A stretch of 64,000 bases of DNA from DAOUBP01 sp964474695 (lineage in GTDB: Bacteria; Chloroflexota; Anaerolineae; CG2-30-64-16): assembly GCA_964474695.1 (NCBI GenBank), contig CAYYTK010000016.1, positions 30,991 through 94,990 on the forward strand, given 5' to 3'. Both the position numbers and the translations under genes were made by a program. Positions within the stretch are counted from its first letter, which is position 1. Each line of letters starts with the position of its first letter. The notes below the pieces were generated by a model. It saw only the letters and a list, made by a program, of their open reading frames with translations, ran no database searches and was not told the origin of the DNA. Positions 41,201-43,678 of the stretch are shown piece by piece.

Positions 41201-42530
41201 CGGTGTCAAGCGTTGCGCTGGCCGTGGGCGTCGGTGTGGGGGTTTCTTCGAGTGGATTAAGCCCGGCGCGCGCCGCTGCATCTGACGCGCTCTCAGGCGT
41301 CTCGCCGGCAGGTGGTTCAGCTTGCAGAGCAGCAAGCGGATTCCGGTGGGGATCCCAGGAGCCGAGGAGTGTTTCCCGGACGGAGGCGGTTGCCTGCTGG
41401 TCGGTGCGCTCACCGGCCGTTGCGGCGCTGTTCTTGGCGGCCTGGCGCTCGGAGAAGGCGTAGGCCTGCTGAGCCTGGAGCAGCGGAATCACCACCATCG
41501 AGAGGATCACGGCCGAGACCACGACACGGTAGGCGCGGGGTGAGCGGCGCGCGACCACAATCGCCAAGCAGCAGAGGATCGCCGACCCAAGCCAGAGCGT
41601 TTGTTGGGGCAGCGCCGTTCCGGAGCCGTTGCTCAGCCATTGTGTCAGGGTGCCGGCCATCCCTGCAGCAGCCAACTCGGCCCGCCCGAAAACGAACGAG
41701 ATTTCGATGTCCGCCTCGCCGCGCTGGTTGTTGTCGTCGGGTGGATAGACGAGGTGAATGCTCAAGTGCCTCGGCAGACCGCCATCGTCCAGTACGATCT
41801 CGCCTTGCCCGGTCATGCCCTGGTAGACGCGCGAGGAGTCGAGATAGAGACCTGCTGGCAGTTCGCCCTGGTCGCGCAGGTACTGCTCCAGTTGATCGCG
41901 CATGTAGTTGGCGAAGGCCGGGCCGTCGAAGTCGAAGGTGAAACGCGAAACGTGAGACGTGAGACTTGGGTCTGCATCCTGACCGTTCAAGTTATCACGC
42001 ATCACGTCTTCACGGTTCACGTTCTTGATTCCGGCAAGGTACGAGAGGAAGTCGCCATTGGGCGCGAAGCCGCCGCTGAAGTCCTCTACCTTTTGCCATG
42101 AGCCGCCGGGCTGGCGTGTCCACGCTGTTTCTCCCTCCAGGCGCATTTCGGTGGCGGTCTCCGGGTTCGCGACGCTGCCCCCGTTCGTCCACAGGCGCAT
42201 CTCAAGCATGCGCGCAGGCAGGTCCACGTCCCCTTCGAGGTGGAGCTGGTTGCGCGTGATGCTCTGCCCGACGCTGCTCAGTGCAGGGATCGGCCGGGTG
42301 GTTTGCACCACGTCGCTGGCGAAATGATAAACCCCGGCGTCGCGCGCCGCTTCCCAGGCGCGGTGGACCGCCTGCTCGGGCGAGCCAGGGGGCGCATCGG
42401 CCGCGGCCACCGGCGCGCAGGATATGGTCATCATTGCGGCAACCATGCCGAGCGTCCACATCAAGATCAGGGCAAACGCAGCATACATGCCGAGCGAACC
42501 TGGGCGGGTGAGAGGGCGTGGGAGACTCAT
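14283..42530 (-). CDS. Giant secreted multidomain surface protein (9,415 aa)
   Basis: One uninterrupted 28.2-kb frame. In order: N-terminal signal or anchor helix (about 15-40); a LolA-like region (50-230); a hydrophobic pair (312-355); TSP3-like calcium repeats with DTDGDGLTD motifs (439-566 and 1741-1830); hydrophobic helices between 1330 and 1550; six LamG/concanavalin-like modules (four at about 2000-3030, two at 3460-4000); Ig-like regions; a TolB-like propeller with repeated SADGRYVVFES (about 4280-4700); 21 CARDB modules (4700-7310) broken by Thr-Pro linkers; LVIVD-like repeats (7340-7590); a P-domain-like segment (8550-8720); and the end TWLPLVIAE. ATG 42530 follows AGGAGG and overlaps the upstream receiver-like gene by ATGA; a longer ORF begins at 42641. 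Such modules mediate adhesion and carbohydrate or calcium binding; the ligand is unknown. Confidence 0.9.
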   Translation of the reverse strand: MSLPRPLTRPGSLGMYAAFALILMWTLGMVAAMMTISCAPVAAADAPPGSPEQAVHRAWEAARDAGVYHFASDVVQTTRPIPALSSVGQSITRNQLHLEGDVDLPARMLEMRLWTNGGSVANPETATEMRLEGETAWTRQPGGSWQKVEDFSGGFAPNGDFLSYLAGIKNVNREDVMRDNLNGQDADPSLTSHVSRFTFDFDGPAFANYMRDQLEQYLRDQGELPAGLYLDSSRVYQGMTGQGEIVLDDGGLPRHLSIHLVYPPDDNNQRGEADIEISFVFGRAELAAAGMAGTLTQWLSNGSGTALPQQTLWLGSAILCCLAIVVARRSPRAYRVVVSAVILSMVVIPLLQAQQAYAFSERQAAKNSAATAGERTDQQATASVRETLLGSWDPHRNPLAALQAEPPAGETPESASDAAARAGLNPLEETPTPTPTASATLDTDGDGLTDAIEVAIGTDPLAADSDGDGLDDAVEARLNISPWKKDSDSDGIWDNVEVLGFKDAAGRRWYLNPANADTNGDGSSDGIECAILRSETLTYDPEAVVDCDSDADGLPDPFDLDDDADGVPDAQDLTQGASMGNDGLAFDPEDPKPFDRDTPFRLTINNLRDGKPALVDFQLRTENGLHLTYAMNVMDWPGTDQEGQIQHVKGTTFSQARPGQAVYDSRLDDGDVRLIPMLEITLPADNVPLPLTQPHIEVVANNAISATMQLAPNAADPTRTDIGFDFEVTTGAYNVNFYEGACPPTGRRLLAQDLAVSDGVTVTLPADVGRVTHLADGDHVIRIEGGGERACEPIANIVNGAYDDKMIDPAPLQPYGISVREKDAAGALLAYAPLNVVTDPSGGANIAFSARMYYQTDSEQDMVWAQAQQVRVIWLVQMLTDECDTADFEPSAAAQAPAEGYEAQYAQERKQYCSQPQHRTADTQRIIQTYDESWYLTGLMVREDLGMDFAIIWEDPAADNDHNADDRLWQAARGLLNSFVSGRDEDANGQLDLGINARNGADGTIADRLDADGTVPDGDDKRWGIPKNALRVRSFEFPHEDYVGEIAGEDARAILAAEFESHNPITPTLLFAREETSIGLDLTDVSLTNVSGGGGQTATVMTLDFAGHSSITLAQLSWAPYRYNDTLGPDRQPIGWERYPTRLYWDKLEAQFTAAFRNLPEEVNPFRDDEYAVIGQMLAARSLYFAINAGITSLVQTGSENEGAQFDVVLPYTNEGNTDSDAGITVGALGLFASSFDIIMSFVEDMIGEEAGNAARSVTLTAAAAGGGGAGAGVPAPGGAAAGATPSTSAAVKKWFFQTEGKGFLGIGDSWKSGGLNTINQLVDTGQRGGRATSAGTALVAIAGLAAMAACIAASATADNGIEAVSWALQAIGIVLEVKGVIDGIQEWVDAAAKAAGAAGSAAGTAATQASKLAKLGSFLKTTFKQTGTKFAAAGAIVGFVVTWAVFAVQAALMDLTYQQMGNLVALTIGQTIVLVLMFVIDLIPIVGGIITGIISIIDALVAALCSVFGWDQEKAGQTDPYDDPGDWLCGGIEGIVSTFLGWFIYAGNEIVDMGAEGRLQFDELNANKLHDSDKGMTTGNVLDVGVVLTNTLTMMGRPGNVGGGYYWQFRDNFDRSNFTYQMQTAENDISADLNLGGQDPDWRDVTDPDQEGDIYVHETVADRGITLPAAGINRRLQVYVSEGYVVPVQNCYVGVCVVDEERDSIHYPLTDTLVFDILPATFDGFYSRSWGQDYSIGIVTMQDKDGDGLTYNVDPNDMHQDTDGDGLIDPRELQFGASPTLIDTDGDSLSDYDEIRLNTDPRRKDTDGDGLWDGQEVYHQDTGDADNDDDRTEWVGGWRYVYRINAAGLQESAWVASDPEKVDTDKDGLIDRDEYLYGFNPTFWSNARVLSLDTQLQEPNGEGAYDPTDGMVRPGATLYYTATVTNELLSRYMQGLLDNEFSAAEDPHALAPTSFVLRPTQAQTLDGELAVSASAASGVYSATLTASALVSDWTVLAEGAKLWLPMDDPVTADHSGSFPPNDATCAGACTSVVGGPYGNALSLDGASHLSSPADANETAYGVSLWFKTSQAAGALFAATGDDGAETYLSGGKVCAAVQRNGVAEAVCSPAATYADNVWHHVVHTYGGAVVSQQLYVDGEAVAGGAETALPRTSTGGVLIGQNAFSGAALFSGMIDDVRLYDQAISAHVARQLFKQPVLDLTFENPTAISTGTLWGDASAFGNAGRCRTAQCPVSAAGVQGQALSFDGANRHVSIAENSSLDLSEGHFTIALWLKPETGLTDAAHCGDFAYFGQDCGWWQPEGIFGLKSGTGDGYVSLQRMVVRGGANVLRFGFATTTEGGAAAWAGYYTSPAIGLTDNVWNHVALSYGGGELRLYLNGELVASDETTFVDPGTGAAMTPAVTQGFEIGRSSDIGSVYFSQVSVDEESDSGDAELCIACTGEGVFSASVTASDDWYTINRSCTFTDQTYWQVWEDDEGTTCGATRDNDDDFIVGSTFYITDPASSGHPDGAGTACTRGTPCVILPDGKEIEGVMDYSYRKDSLPFRGTIDELQIYRQVLDAADVREIFLGTYTALDLQLDDAPGSTSFADASTGNHDGVCNGVTCPTAGLGGRDARAALFNADEQDRVLVSDFGDLTTTTVSAWVYRTESENARETIVSSQESSDCGFVLALNEDGTNHYPEFRASIANAGSIAWQSVQDTETVPLNTWVHLAGVFDGSQLRLYRNGEEVATAAAPGALVQCTGAAAGFAAIGSHTDGSQKYFGGLIDAVRIYVRGLSAAEVLDVYHEAPVLHLRLDEAFGATQFADVSGNTNTGACVSGSGACPVTGEGVHGQLGLAALFDGENDEILVPDSATLRAAQFTIGAWVFPTQVNPVAPQEIIVRSASEVGGEIGPQPTLHANYRLYLKPNTFIPVAEFDGGCTDIVRRVTSQVSLIKDHWNHVMASFDGKRLVLYVNGAEQARLSGLAGSQACTETDLPFHIGGFSIPAGDTRDWSNPFRGRIDEVTLHDRGLREDEIERLFADQMSWIEERQSNNIMVDADAPECEVTSPETYLPAEGMQLLAAARDATSGIDAVDLAFCKNTGACTPSNWTPVDPCTTSDGTVLNDGTWCPYFEPAGEGRYIVKVRAADRVGNRTESAGIELFVDDAPPTITGPEEETLFNTTPDPVLPNRWTIAVAGTVTDPLLADGSAPSGVVTNTVRVTLLDENGGTIGLSPQYATLAGDAWSVDYIFTESKPSGPFTLRVEAEDGIASQSQLSEDQRAAHRTTFESAVQVDAQGPIANTHLEIPPGAMLAARRTADQAAASTGDSPINGEVTLHGDVTEQPVNVEVTWTTPDGLGDQVGVAIRCNDLELLSIAAGQLITATQTLRWQGQTHRGAPCDVSITGDAASLVTGEARVCRSPMGNWAAGQDGMTFTADADLCGASADVAGVAGAEVAFVATFPGSPFFNETLPDQIAFLPLSDTQVANETITFVDRTARGHNGVCLGDSGGGRCPATGQQGHLGRGPYFDGVDDAIEIPDSSDFDFGRGDFTLALWVKPDGSNANKDLFHWSNGVSGSSGDDFSLRLITNNHLAVDLTLNGATSHLLADAGQIAPDAWHHLALVRTDKVLRVYIDGAVTTYASMGQDLNLIDAGSSLWIGSNRQANSSPYWSPFRGWLNDVRIFDRGLDAYEVAGLVRGNGAVLQLSFEDQPLAGARSLKDGSGAGHAGQLVTDNTGSKAAAGQVGSQSLALDGIGDYVTVASDLGLDLSHGKFTQAAWVYPSPENTESYPVFSSAAYGGLAGQYPFLEVVNQTQLRAGFGDGSAVQSLTTDDVLTGNAWNHVAATFDGTTYTIYVNGAPVYETAALAGKLPAPMRRFDIGRGATETLNAAASGKESCANLAELTFTPEQFNARGYEVWIDGARVWSGVPVAGRAYRIITAPLTFCGASDVEVRAIVPDPAPVGAAAPTAAVALAAAPGITSHTTFGKLDATVTAGTTALYFRGRLDEARIWPRTLSAVEVAALAADGFRPVELTASGAGVAETGWTAGVPAGLEGAYRLDLRGQDEGGHVGSARLGIWEGGVDTLAPRLALTRTQQSTGSINYVTTAQDFNLQEEGFKSPCGVGVISSRTSFDAPWYAGIFGDDNRLNTLTADCTLPFFVTQSEVGAYDTAGLASSAVVSWTLAYVADGAGGLQIIDVSTPGSPTLIGSLTAITSARGIDLALYPLATVHAAGAQPVITTPTPVSTPNSARSSGSKPLPAPVAVRHPQQDEPSERDLGTVRPSSAKPSALQPSSLSLPASAGTSLISVALGGGYGQGYAGAVSGDGRYVAFPSTSSNLVAGDTNETQDIFLRDTVSGTTMLVSQGYDDSPADSWSYSPAISADGCHVAFTSWASNLVAVSGGGDTNGVADVFLYHCEDGSIERVSVSSDEVEGTGGDSTSYNAAISADGRYVVFESNAANLVSDGSDYIADVYLRDIVAGTTIRLFANSEGGSISDSQPYPSISANGRCIGFHSGATDLVPGDSTWYWNDAFVYDRVLGTFQRASVSSEGAESESFAKNVTVATDEDGACRWVTFESYSYNLAAGDTNDAEDIFIHDLRSGATWQVVGLGGQGNGPSRQPSISPDGRFIAFSSYADNLVVGPSGGDTNGVEDSYVYDRETGAVERLSLRPDGSQFPSSSGQGYGGAISTDGSRAVFAASPTESEETQIWLREREISAPTRNLQIESLTLNPPSPKLGQPFDVTVTVRNTAAGSGPTTAGHFLADIYLDATPAACDNGAGAWAGTEVISLAAGDSYTFTRHHAGLATAGAHTLQAQVDSACELTETDESDNSPTPLSFDVQAAAFSADLVITALVAEPAAPRPNQPITYHVTIANQGADDVLGFSTGVYLEEPAACAAVARYAATVAGLAAGASTTLDLLEPFGFGVGETHQLYAQVDNGCQVPETNVGETGETNNNAGPVTITTAGDPLYPDLVVDNIVVSPEQPGATLPVTVTVTVRNQGAAYSNETNVGVYFDAAPLDCPGDSDYDWEEFLPPLAPGASAAVVVTTAGFAEAGDHPVYAKADAGCYLTEGNDGNNVAGPVTVTVHTALPDLLVQSLTTDPAQPEPNTPFEIHVTLKNQGEIAAGGLEAAFYTYAGECPWSGWNSCWDDQHVTYELAAGATETYIISHPGWALSGDHPLYARVDAQDWTDESDETNNDLGPVYITVSGITPTPTQTLTATPTPTATATPTATPTATNTPTPSPTATSTNTPTITPTPTETATPTATFTPTAIPYPDLVIYSLTVPTTVAFTDTEMAVKVRIKNQGTAAVPAGVYPFIALYRDRMPTPNGCDLIGEITQILGFSAGLAAGAISEERTATMSVPAVGAHTIGAYVDWECEIIELDETNNISGPVSYTVVGPDLTITSLSVEAPPAVNQPFTMTAELANTGSAAAGAFKMQFSIDSIAYPPVDVASLAAGATKTVTKTLIVSNYADHSVTGFADYLNTVTETNETNNTAGPVTFHVPYPDLVIDSITPSPTNPQPGQAMTYTVNVRNAGAGASTAGGYLGLFIDHPPDQCDDTQWADSDAIPALAPGAEIAIVMGAPGSYATAGYHQVYAYADYQCDLTESNEYNNDAETQIYVTDLLPDLILDSIVMTPTTVYAGEPVSFVVTLHNGGDEGAPTTWSGVYLDPAAPYPACPGAGIPDLVEHVPYLAIGASYTYTVTHILDEGPHVAYALADYGCSVNEVQEANNYALLDLTILPERDPDLVVTSLAAHTPVYADSSFSVTVTVQNQGDEPTTSVSSVAIYVDHPVSGPGDMGWANTATVPTLGAGGSYTATVVIPAGIVTAVGAHALWAYADYTDLVAEDNDTLTGEINNAFGPAAFTAEWPPLPDLFLTGVDVQGATEDIPAREAITYTVHVRNDGPAASSAASLALFADPDEPPMACNAVGAFGFDTIPAIPAGGSVDVVVNTAGFTTPDTYNVWAFADYTCHYDEYQDRESNNQYALNVVVGPPRLADLRVTALAPVNGVDVIAGKYFTLTVDVLNEGNRSSLGTKLGVYTGTLPIDPDPLQARQAAVGPLALNESTQVDVVGVKIDIPGVQHIWAIADFFSQEEESDETDNVYTGTVTVLAPNLAVTGLTLQPATDLHAQEYFTATVTVLSNGDIPSKATWLDLSLDGEVQVAKQVPALDYGQSTVLEFRGRQFATEGEHTVSVLADPDGDIIETDEADNQAEITLDVLPPLLSNLKIVNFSADTLTPAAGDNVNFALVIKNEGTARTNSITYAGLYFDYAAEPTCGQYDIRSAYIPVLAVNQVYTVTWSVPFSTAGSHTARAFVDYACAVTESTETDNTAGPLNFTVAETRKPDLRITSITADPASPAANEYVHYTVHLVNEGNARHYLKSFLGLYKDTPPAECTAGAEFSGIEIPDIEPGASVDLTMFSYGFTADEQGQHDIYGYADYGCNVEESDEEDNTFGPLSITVGAPKTRDLVIDDVTVAPEQTSIGQPVQYAITVRNAGTGGTPSRSFLGLYLDRDPVGCPYSSSPDVGDRVAEIPPLAAGATQTFTLTTSFTTEGTHEASVYLDYGCTLDEPKDNNASGPYSVEIGPRTYPNLAIVDFRVASDEPAIGQPVDIIVEVQNQGTDPFHGPLQPGVGLYKDILPTDCATHVELPDWGQPLAALDIGETAYYTFTKIFDSTPVELYAAVDYGCAVSEPNEDDNAAGPLSLVLTDTVKPDLKITNVAWTPIDPLAGQPIAFDLWVRNMAYAPGNAGAIAGVSKLGLYIDPGHVPTCDDTPYAEVEIINLAPLASVELGIGGALADQAQHFVYLMADSHCVVDEMTESNNVYGPIVFYPDNYQRPDLEVISVTSDPSPVYQMSPITHTVRVQNSGVAANAATELAIYSQGTDWPVCGDTQYDDRITVPAIPPGAYRDVQVVFDRGWAATGSKFVVAVVDWQCTLPELNDDEYQNNNENNAGYTWVNVVTELPDLAIQNVTYTPASISAGEGVSLEVTIKNLGDAAAPTTSALGVFVDEAFEACVTVDPAGGWTPVPALAVGASTTLNIQVPGAAFDPAWVSGHDVYLFENYRCSGTEWNNVNNGHGPISIGALRPDLAIESMTIAVSGSGSVHARQPVTYTLRISNRGDGPSTAVQLGISSAEYPDSCGETTWDFTPVTVPTLAAGASTVLTLPAPAWTEPGEQWAYAILDTACNLADQESNLNNNRFGPLKVFVGDPLLPDLVVDGVSSYPDNPDTGDPVHYVVQVRNAGTAPSAVSQAGIFRNKSPQPGCSVVPDVTVNVPELAVGASAAVELTETIQTTGWYYISAMADSACSVEEWSAAEYNNTRGPILIEIGDAGVEPTPTPEPTPTPEPGTRYAFVAAGATGLQAVDVSDPSAPQAPIVGAVPGEANDVVVIEPGDHKYALVAAGSMGLQVVDVTDVNNMVVVGAYDTPGNAVGVAVNDAATGGNYAYLADSKVGAGKSALRIIDITDPTHPLAPKTGGSFYYTDGMAYDVAVYSDDADGMYAAIADGSPGLIIIDVADPANPALVKVYNTPGEARGVSVGAAPTTAPGQIWAYVADGSWGLHVINVTDPASPQWVSTTQTPGTALNIAVARGTTTGADQALSFLSSDDKGLRLVNPVIVGSEAAACDTAGNCATTEVAGSGGAAAATASPAEMLPMVAGEAGVVPDWMRAIAAADGEENVYVMFTSPPGVVDSLATLKVAGEAEAFVSTLRSLVVKMDGSSLLSYTWVPGATSKSIWTKDWTPTSDGAHLLTATVTNQDNASSNASFSFIVDAGSPEITVDPVLITGERYHEPRTLDLGGTITDAAGVVNVEWRVGGSGDGCTLAACTQWNPAVLAQSDGSPVDAASGLVTNGLWKALWTLDEGELPDGDSFTVRARATDIGGHVTETSATVTVDVLPPAPVIMTATSGGNTIPAGGVIDPADGLTLAWSPVSGSGDGSGVSGYDLRWTSQVTGTLVADTAEAFLPSDTLASSFTLDEGLGEGQKVIAHLTSKDVYNQQRTQTFVAFADGPLTPDYVWLDELTNAVPFGSSDCSLLGVDRRAARHAVGNAALSAEQALRASWNEAALRLSWTGANWDSDGDLFIYLDTIPGSGSTQAFDPYPATAGQSNITLPNGSGSAGMGADRLVWVRNAGEALLLTWDGSAWGEGAALNAEHYRFDAAQLVTDLYLPFAELGISAPASSALDLVALASEEDALYLWATLPNTNPLNSTRSITGIAGASTLAFDLTQRYHWDGAGPGLCPNGSTGSGGSGSDRYGDTDLQWRLSADPAATSYGFIEDGFTSQQNLLIENAAPPADMPVQLGLPAVKPVGAGDAINYTLKVHNFGADTATGVTALLAAHYALQLVSAANVPIGDIPPGGDGSVTFTAAVNATAESWAVLAVEVYDATHPAGVSEPIEWLWAHHPVDREAPQFFGMTRPGYVVAPGETLAAGYAFDEAGISSVSLAVDGALAANCSPTAPDAGQWSCPWTVVGSHDQVLQVTLQAEDTLAQTSAWSASLPFVVDAEPPEITIDTAATGLASGGVTRGAVRLYGDVSDTRGLGRVEVCAPAGAGADNCENAELQPVTRPAGAIIDDVPAAPIAIADACGDASVVRTFTVAESFTVGQVSLGFTAEHPDRNELQVDLTSPNGTTVRVLDTIGGDEVTQRYANYDVLLADTNATELRSSLGNHDPQPPYFDRAVRPAAPLLAFAGANSAGVWTLTICDSESNANNESETDSRSYYRARLDLSARDALPLTARWTYANHGAAAHPSDEVDNVQQTMLIYAVDAVGNRTTTPVTFDAWVDNVAPVLTVTDHLSSMTLSQSMTVISGTVTDGSPTINVVLQILAPDGSRSNLAAARDGQNWWYDLTAQMPGDYTLWVAATDAAGNTTTAGPFTLEVTCIDAHLVAALISAEPSTSSPRSVMLTAAITNTGAATVNAGLPVEFSSGIEPIGSVLTTQPIAANQSVTVTFEWPAGDPGDYDIVVSPNAVSGSGAGQHMGLCTQTAGTVQTVTVLDLPLVDRWNLVSTYVNPGNTNIEVVQRPINGAYGVIKSYDNGPTGPRWLSYDPAPGSDTLNNVDAQHGYWIRANEGISPTLRIVGKKLAEDTALTLDAGWNLVSYLPRTSIPVTQALVGIAGQYLAVHGFHDGALSFYPDLIDSELNTLAVMEPLHGYWIKTATTVTLQYSNTLETLPTLVNSSTGSPNVSPTEQWITLYSTDTTFQGSPVPEGAVIAVFAVSGSGSVQCGEFTVSDSGGAPPGRYGLMACYRDDPTTPDVQEGAAAGDPLTFTINGIGSLAYARSLNGVPVDPDTPIVWSQNLDRWEVDIYVSPLAVDLAFFTAQAEGDAVRLTWETVSEVDHSGFNLYRGSTAEGPWAQLNDTLIVSPVPGATDGQHYEWLDTDPLADSIYWYQLEALNLDNEVRIVGQASIQLNQVPPSTRRTWLPLVIAE

Positions 42531-42883
42531 GGTTGGTCCTCCTGGGAGCCGTCGGCGGCTTCCCTTTGTACGATCTGAGCAAGCTGGTTCATTGTCAGTG
42601 AGCGGACTTCTTTCCCCGTTAGCAGCACGGCCTGGTTGCACTCCGGATTCAGGCCGATCAGCAGCAGGTTGGGTTTCTTGAGCAGGAGGGGGAGGATGTG
42701 GCTCTCGTGGTCCTGGGAGAGGTCAAAGATCAGCGCCTCGGGGATACCATCTGCCAGCGCGCGGACGGCCTCCGCCCATGTCCTTGCCCGCGTCACGTTC
42801 AGGCCGGATCGCTGCTCGAAGCTTTCGGCAACAAGCAGCAGCAGCATCGAACTGCCGAAGAAGAGCACCCTTCGCGGTGACAT
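42527..42883 (-). CDS. Degenerate receiver-like protein coupled to the giant surface protein
   Basis: This 118-residue protein begins MSPRRVLFFGSSMLLLLVAE and has the size and alternating strand/helix pattern of a receiver. The acidic pair after the first strand is missing. EALIFDLSQD could hold an Asp equivalent, but the later Thr/Lys positions read NLLLIGLNPECNQAVLLTGK. It is therefore probably not phosphorylated in the ordinary way. The gene's TGA overlaps the ATG of the 28-kb gene (ATGA), so the pair is translationally coupled. A TATAAT lies only 6 bases before its ATG. It may act as a regulator or chaperone-like partner; this is inference. Confidence 0.7.
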   Translation of the reverse strand: MSPRRVLFFGSSMLLLLVAESFEQRSGLNVTRARTWAEAVRALADGIPEALIFDLSQDHESHILPLLLKKPNLLLIGLNPECNQAVLLTGKEVRSLTMNQLAQIVQREAADGSQEDQP

Positions 42884-42889
42884 GCAACG

Positions 42890-42895
42890 ATTATA
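42890..42895 (-). promoter_or_regulatory. -10 element of a probable leaderless transcript for the giant operon
   Basis: Minus strand TATAAT (42895-42890) ends 6 bases before ATG 42883-42881, so a normal start site would coincide with the initiation codon. No -35 is apparent; a CCCCGCGGGG palindrome lies about 25 bp upstream, where an activator could bind. Confidence 0.55.
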
Positions 42896-42920
42896 GCGAC
42901 AGGTGGCGCGCGGGTATACT

Positions 42921-42930
42921 CCCCGCGGGG
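42921..42930. promoter_or_regulatory. Perfect 10-bp palindrome upstream of the giant operon
   Basis: CCCCGCGGGG sits between the LuxR-type regulator gene and the -10 of the giant operon, in the position of a -35 region. It could be an operator; a chance GC palindrome cannot be excluded. Confidence 0.35.
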
Positions 42931-42979
42931 AGAGAAAAGAGATAGTTGCACGAGGGACGGGACTATCCTGTGGGATAGG

Positions 42980-43672
42980 TCAGTCGCGCACCAAACCGCT
43001 TCGCAGGGCGAAGGCCACTGCCTGTTCACGGTTCTTCAGGTGCAAGCGCTGCAAGATTTCGCCCATGTGGTATTTGATCGTGTTCTCGCTCAGGTTGAGT
43101 TTTGCACCGACTTCCTTATAGGAGAGCCCGCAGGCGACCATTTCAAGGATTTCCCGCTGGCGGTGGGTCAGTTCGATGCCAGCCGGCGTGTCTCTCGGCG
43201 CGCTGGACGGGGCCGTGTTCGCACGGGCCGTGGCCGCACGCTCGTCGAGCGCGGCTGCTTGATGGGCGAACTTGACCAGCAGGTGAGCTGAAAGCTCGCG
43301 TGATAGGGGCGCCTCGCCGCGTTCCAGGCCGGCCAGGTAATCAAACAACTCCTTCGATTCCAGGTTCTTGAGCAAATAGCCGCTGGCTCCGTTTTTGATC
43401 GCTTCGAACAGGTCCGCATCCTCGGCCGAGGTGGTCAAGATCACGATCTTGATCTCCGGCATTTCGGCGTGGATCGCTCGCGTGGCGCACAGCCCGTCAC
43501 AGCGGGGCATCCGGATATCCATCAAGATGACATCCGGGCGCAGGGCGCGGGCAAGCTCTTGGGCCTCTTGACCCTCGCGCGCGGCGCCGACCACCTGATG
43601 ACCGCCGGCTTGGAGCAGGTTCCTCAGACCTTCCACAAACAGGCTGTGATCATCAACCAGCAAGATTCTCAT
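42980..43672 (-). CDS. NarL/FixJ-family response regulator (LuxR-type HTH)
   Basis: The 230-residue protein has a receiver starting MRILLVDDHSLFVEGL, the phosphoacceptor in PDVILMDIRMPRCDG, Thr/Ser in IVILTTSAED and Lys in GYLLKNLESKEL. An Ala-rich linker of about 30 residues precedes a C-terminal LuxR domain: LTHRQREILEMVACGLSYKE, then KLNLSENTIKYHMGEILQRL. It lies 6 bases after the histidine kinase gene and about 97 bases before the giant-protein operon, which makes that operon its most likely target. Confidence 0.92.
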   Translation of the reverse strand: MRILLVDDHSLFVEGLRNLLQAGGHQVVGAAREGQEAQELARALRPDVILMDIRMPRCDGLCATRAIHAEMPEIKIVILTTSAEDADLFEAIKNGASGYLLKNLESKELFDYLAGLERGEAPLSRELSAHLLVKFAHQAAALDERAATARANTAPSSAPRDTPAGIELTHRQREILEMVACGLSYKEVGAKLNLSENTIKYHMGEILQRLHLKNREQAVAFALRSGLVRD

Positions 43673-43678
43673 ACTGAC

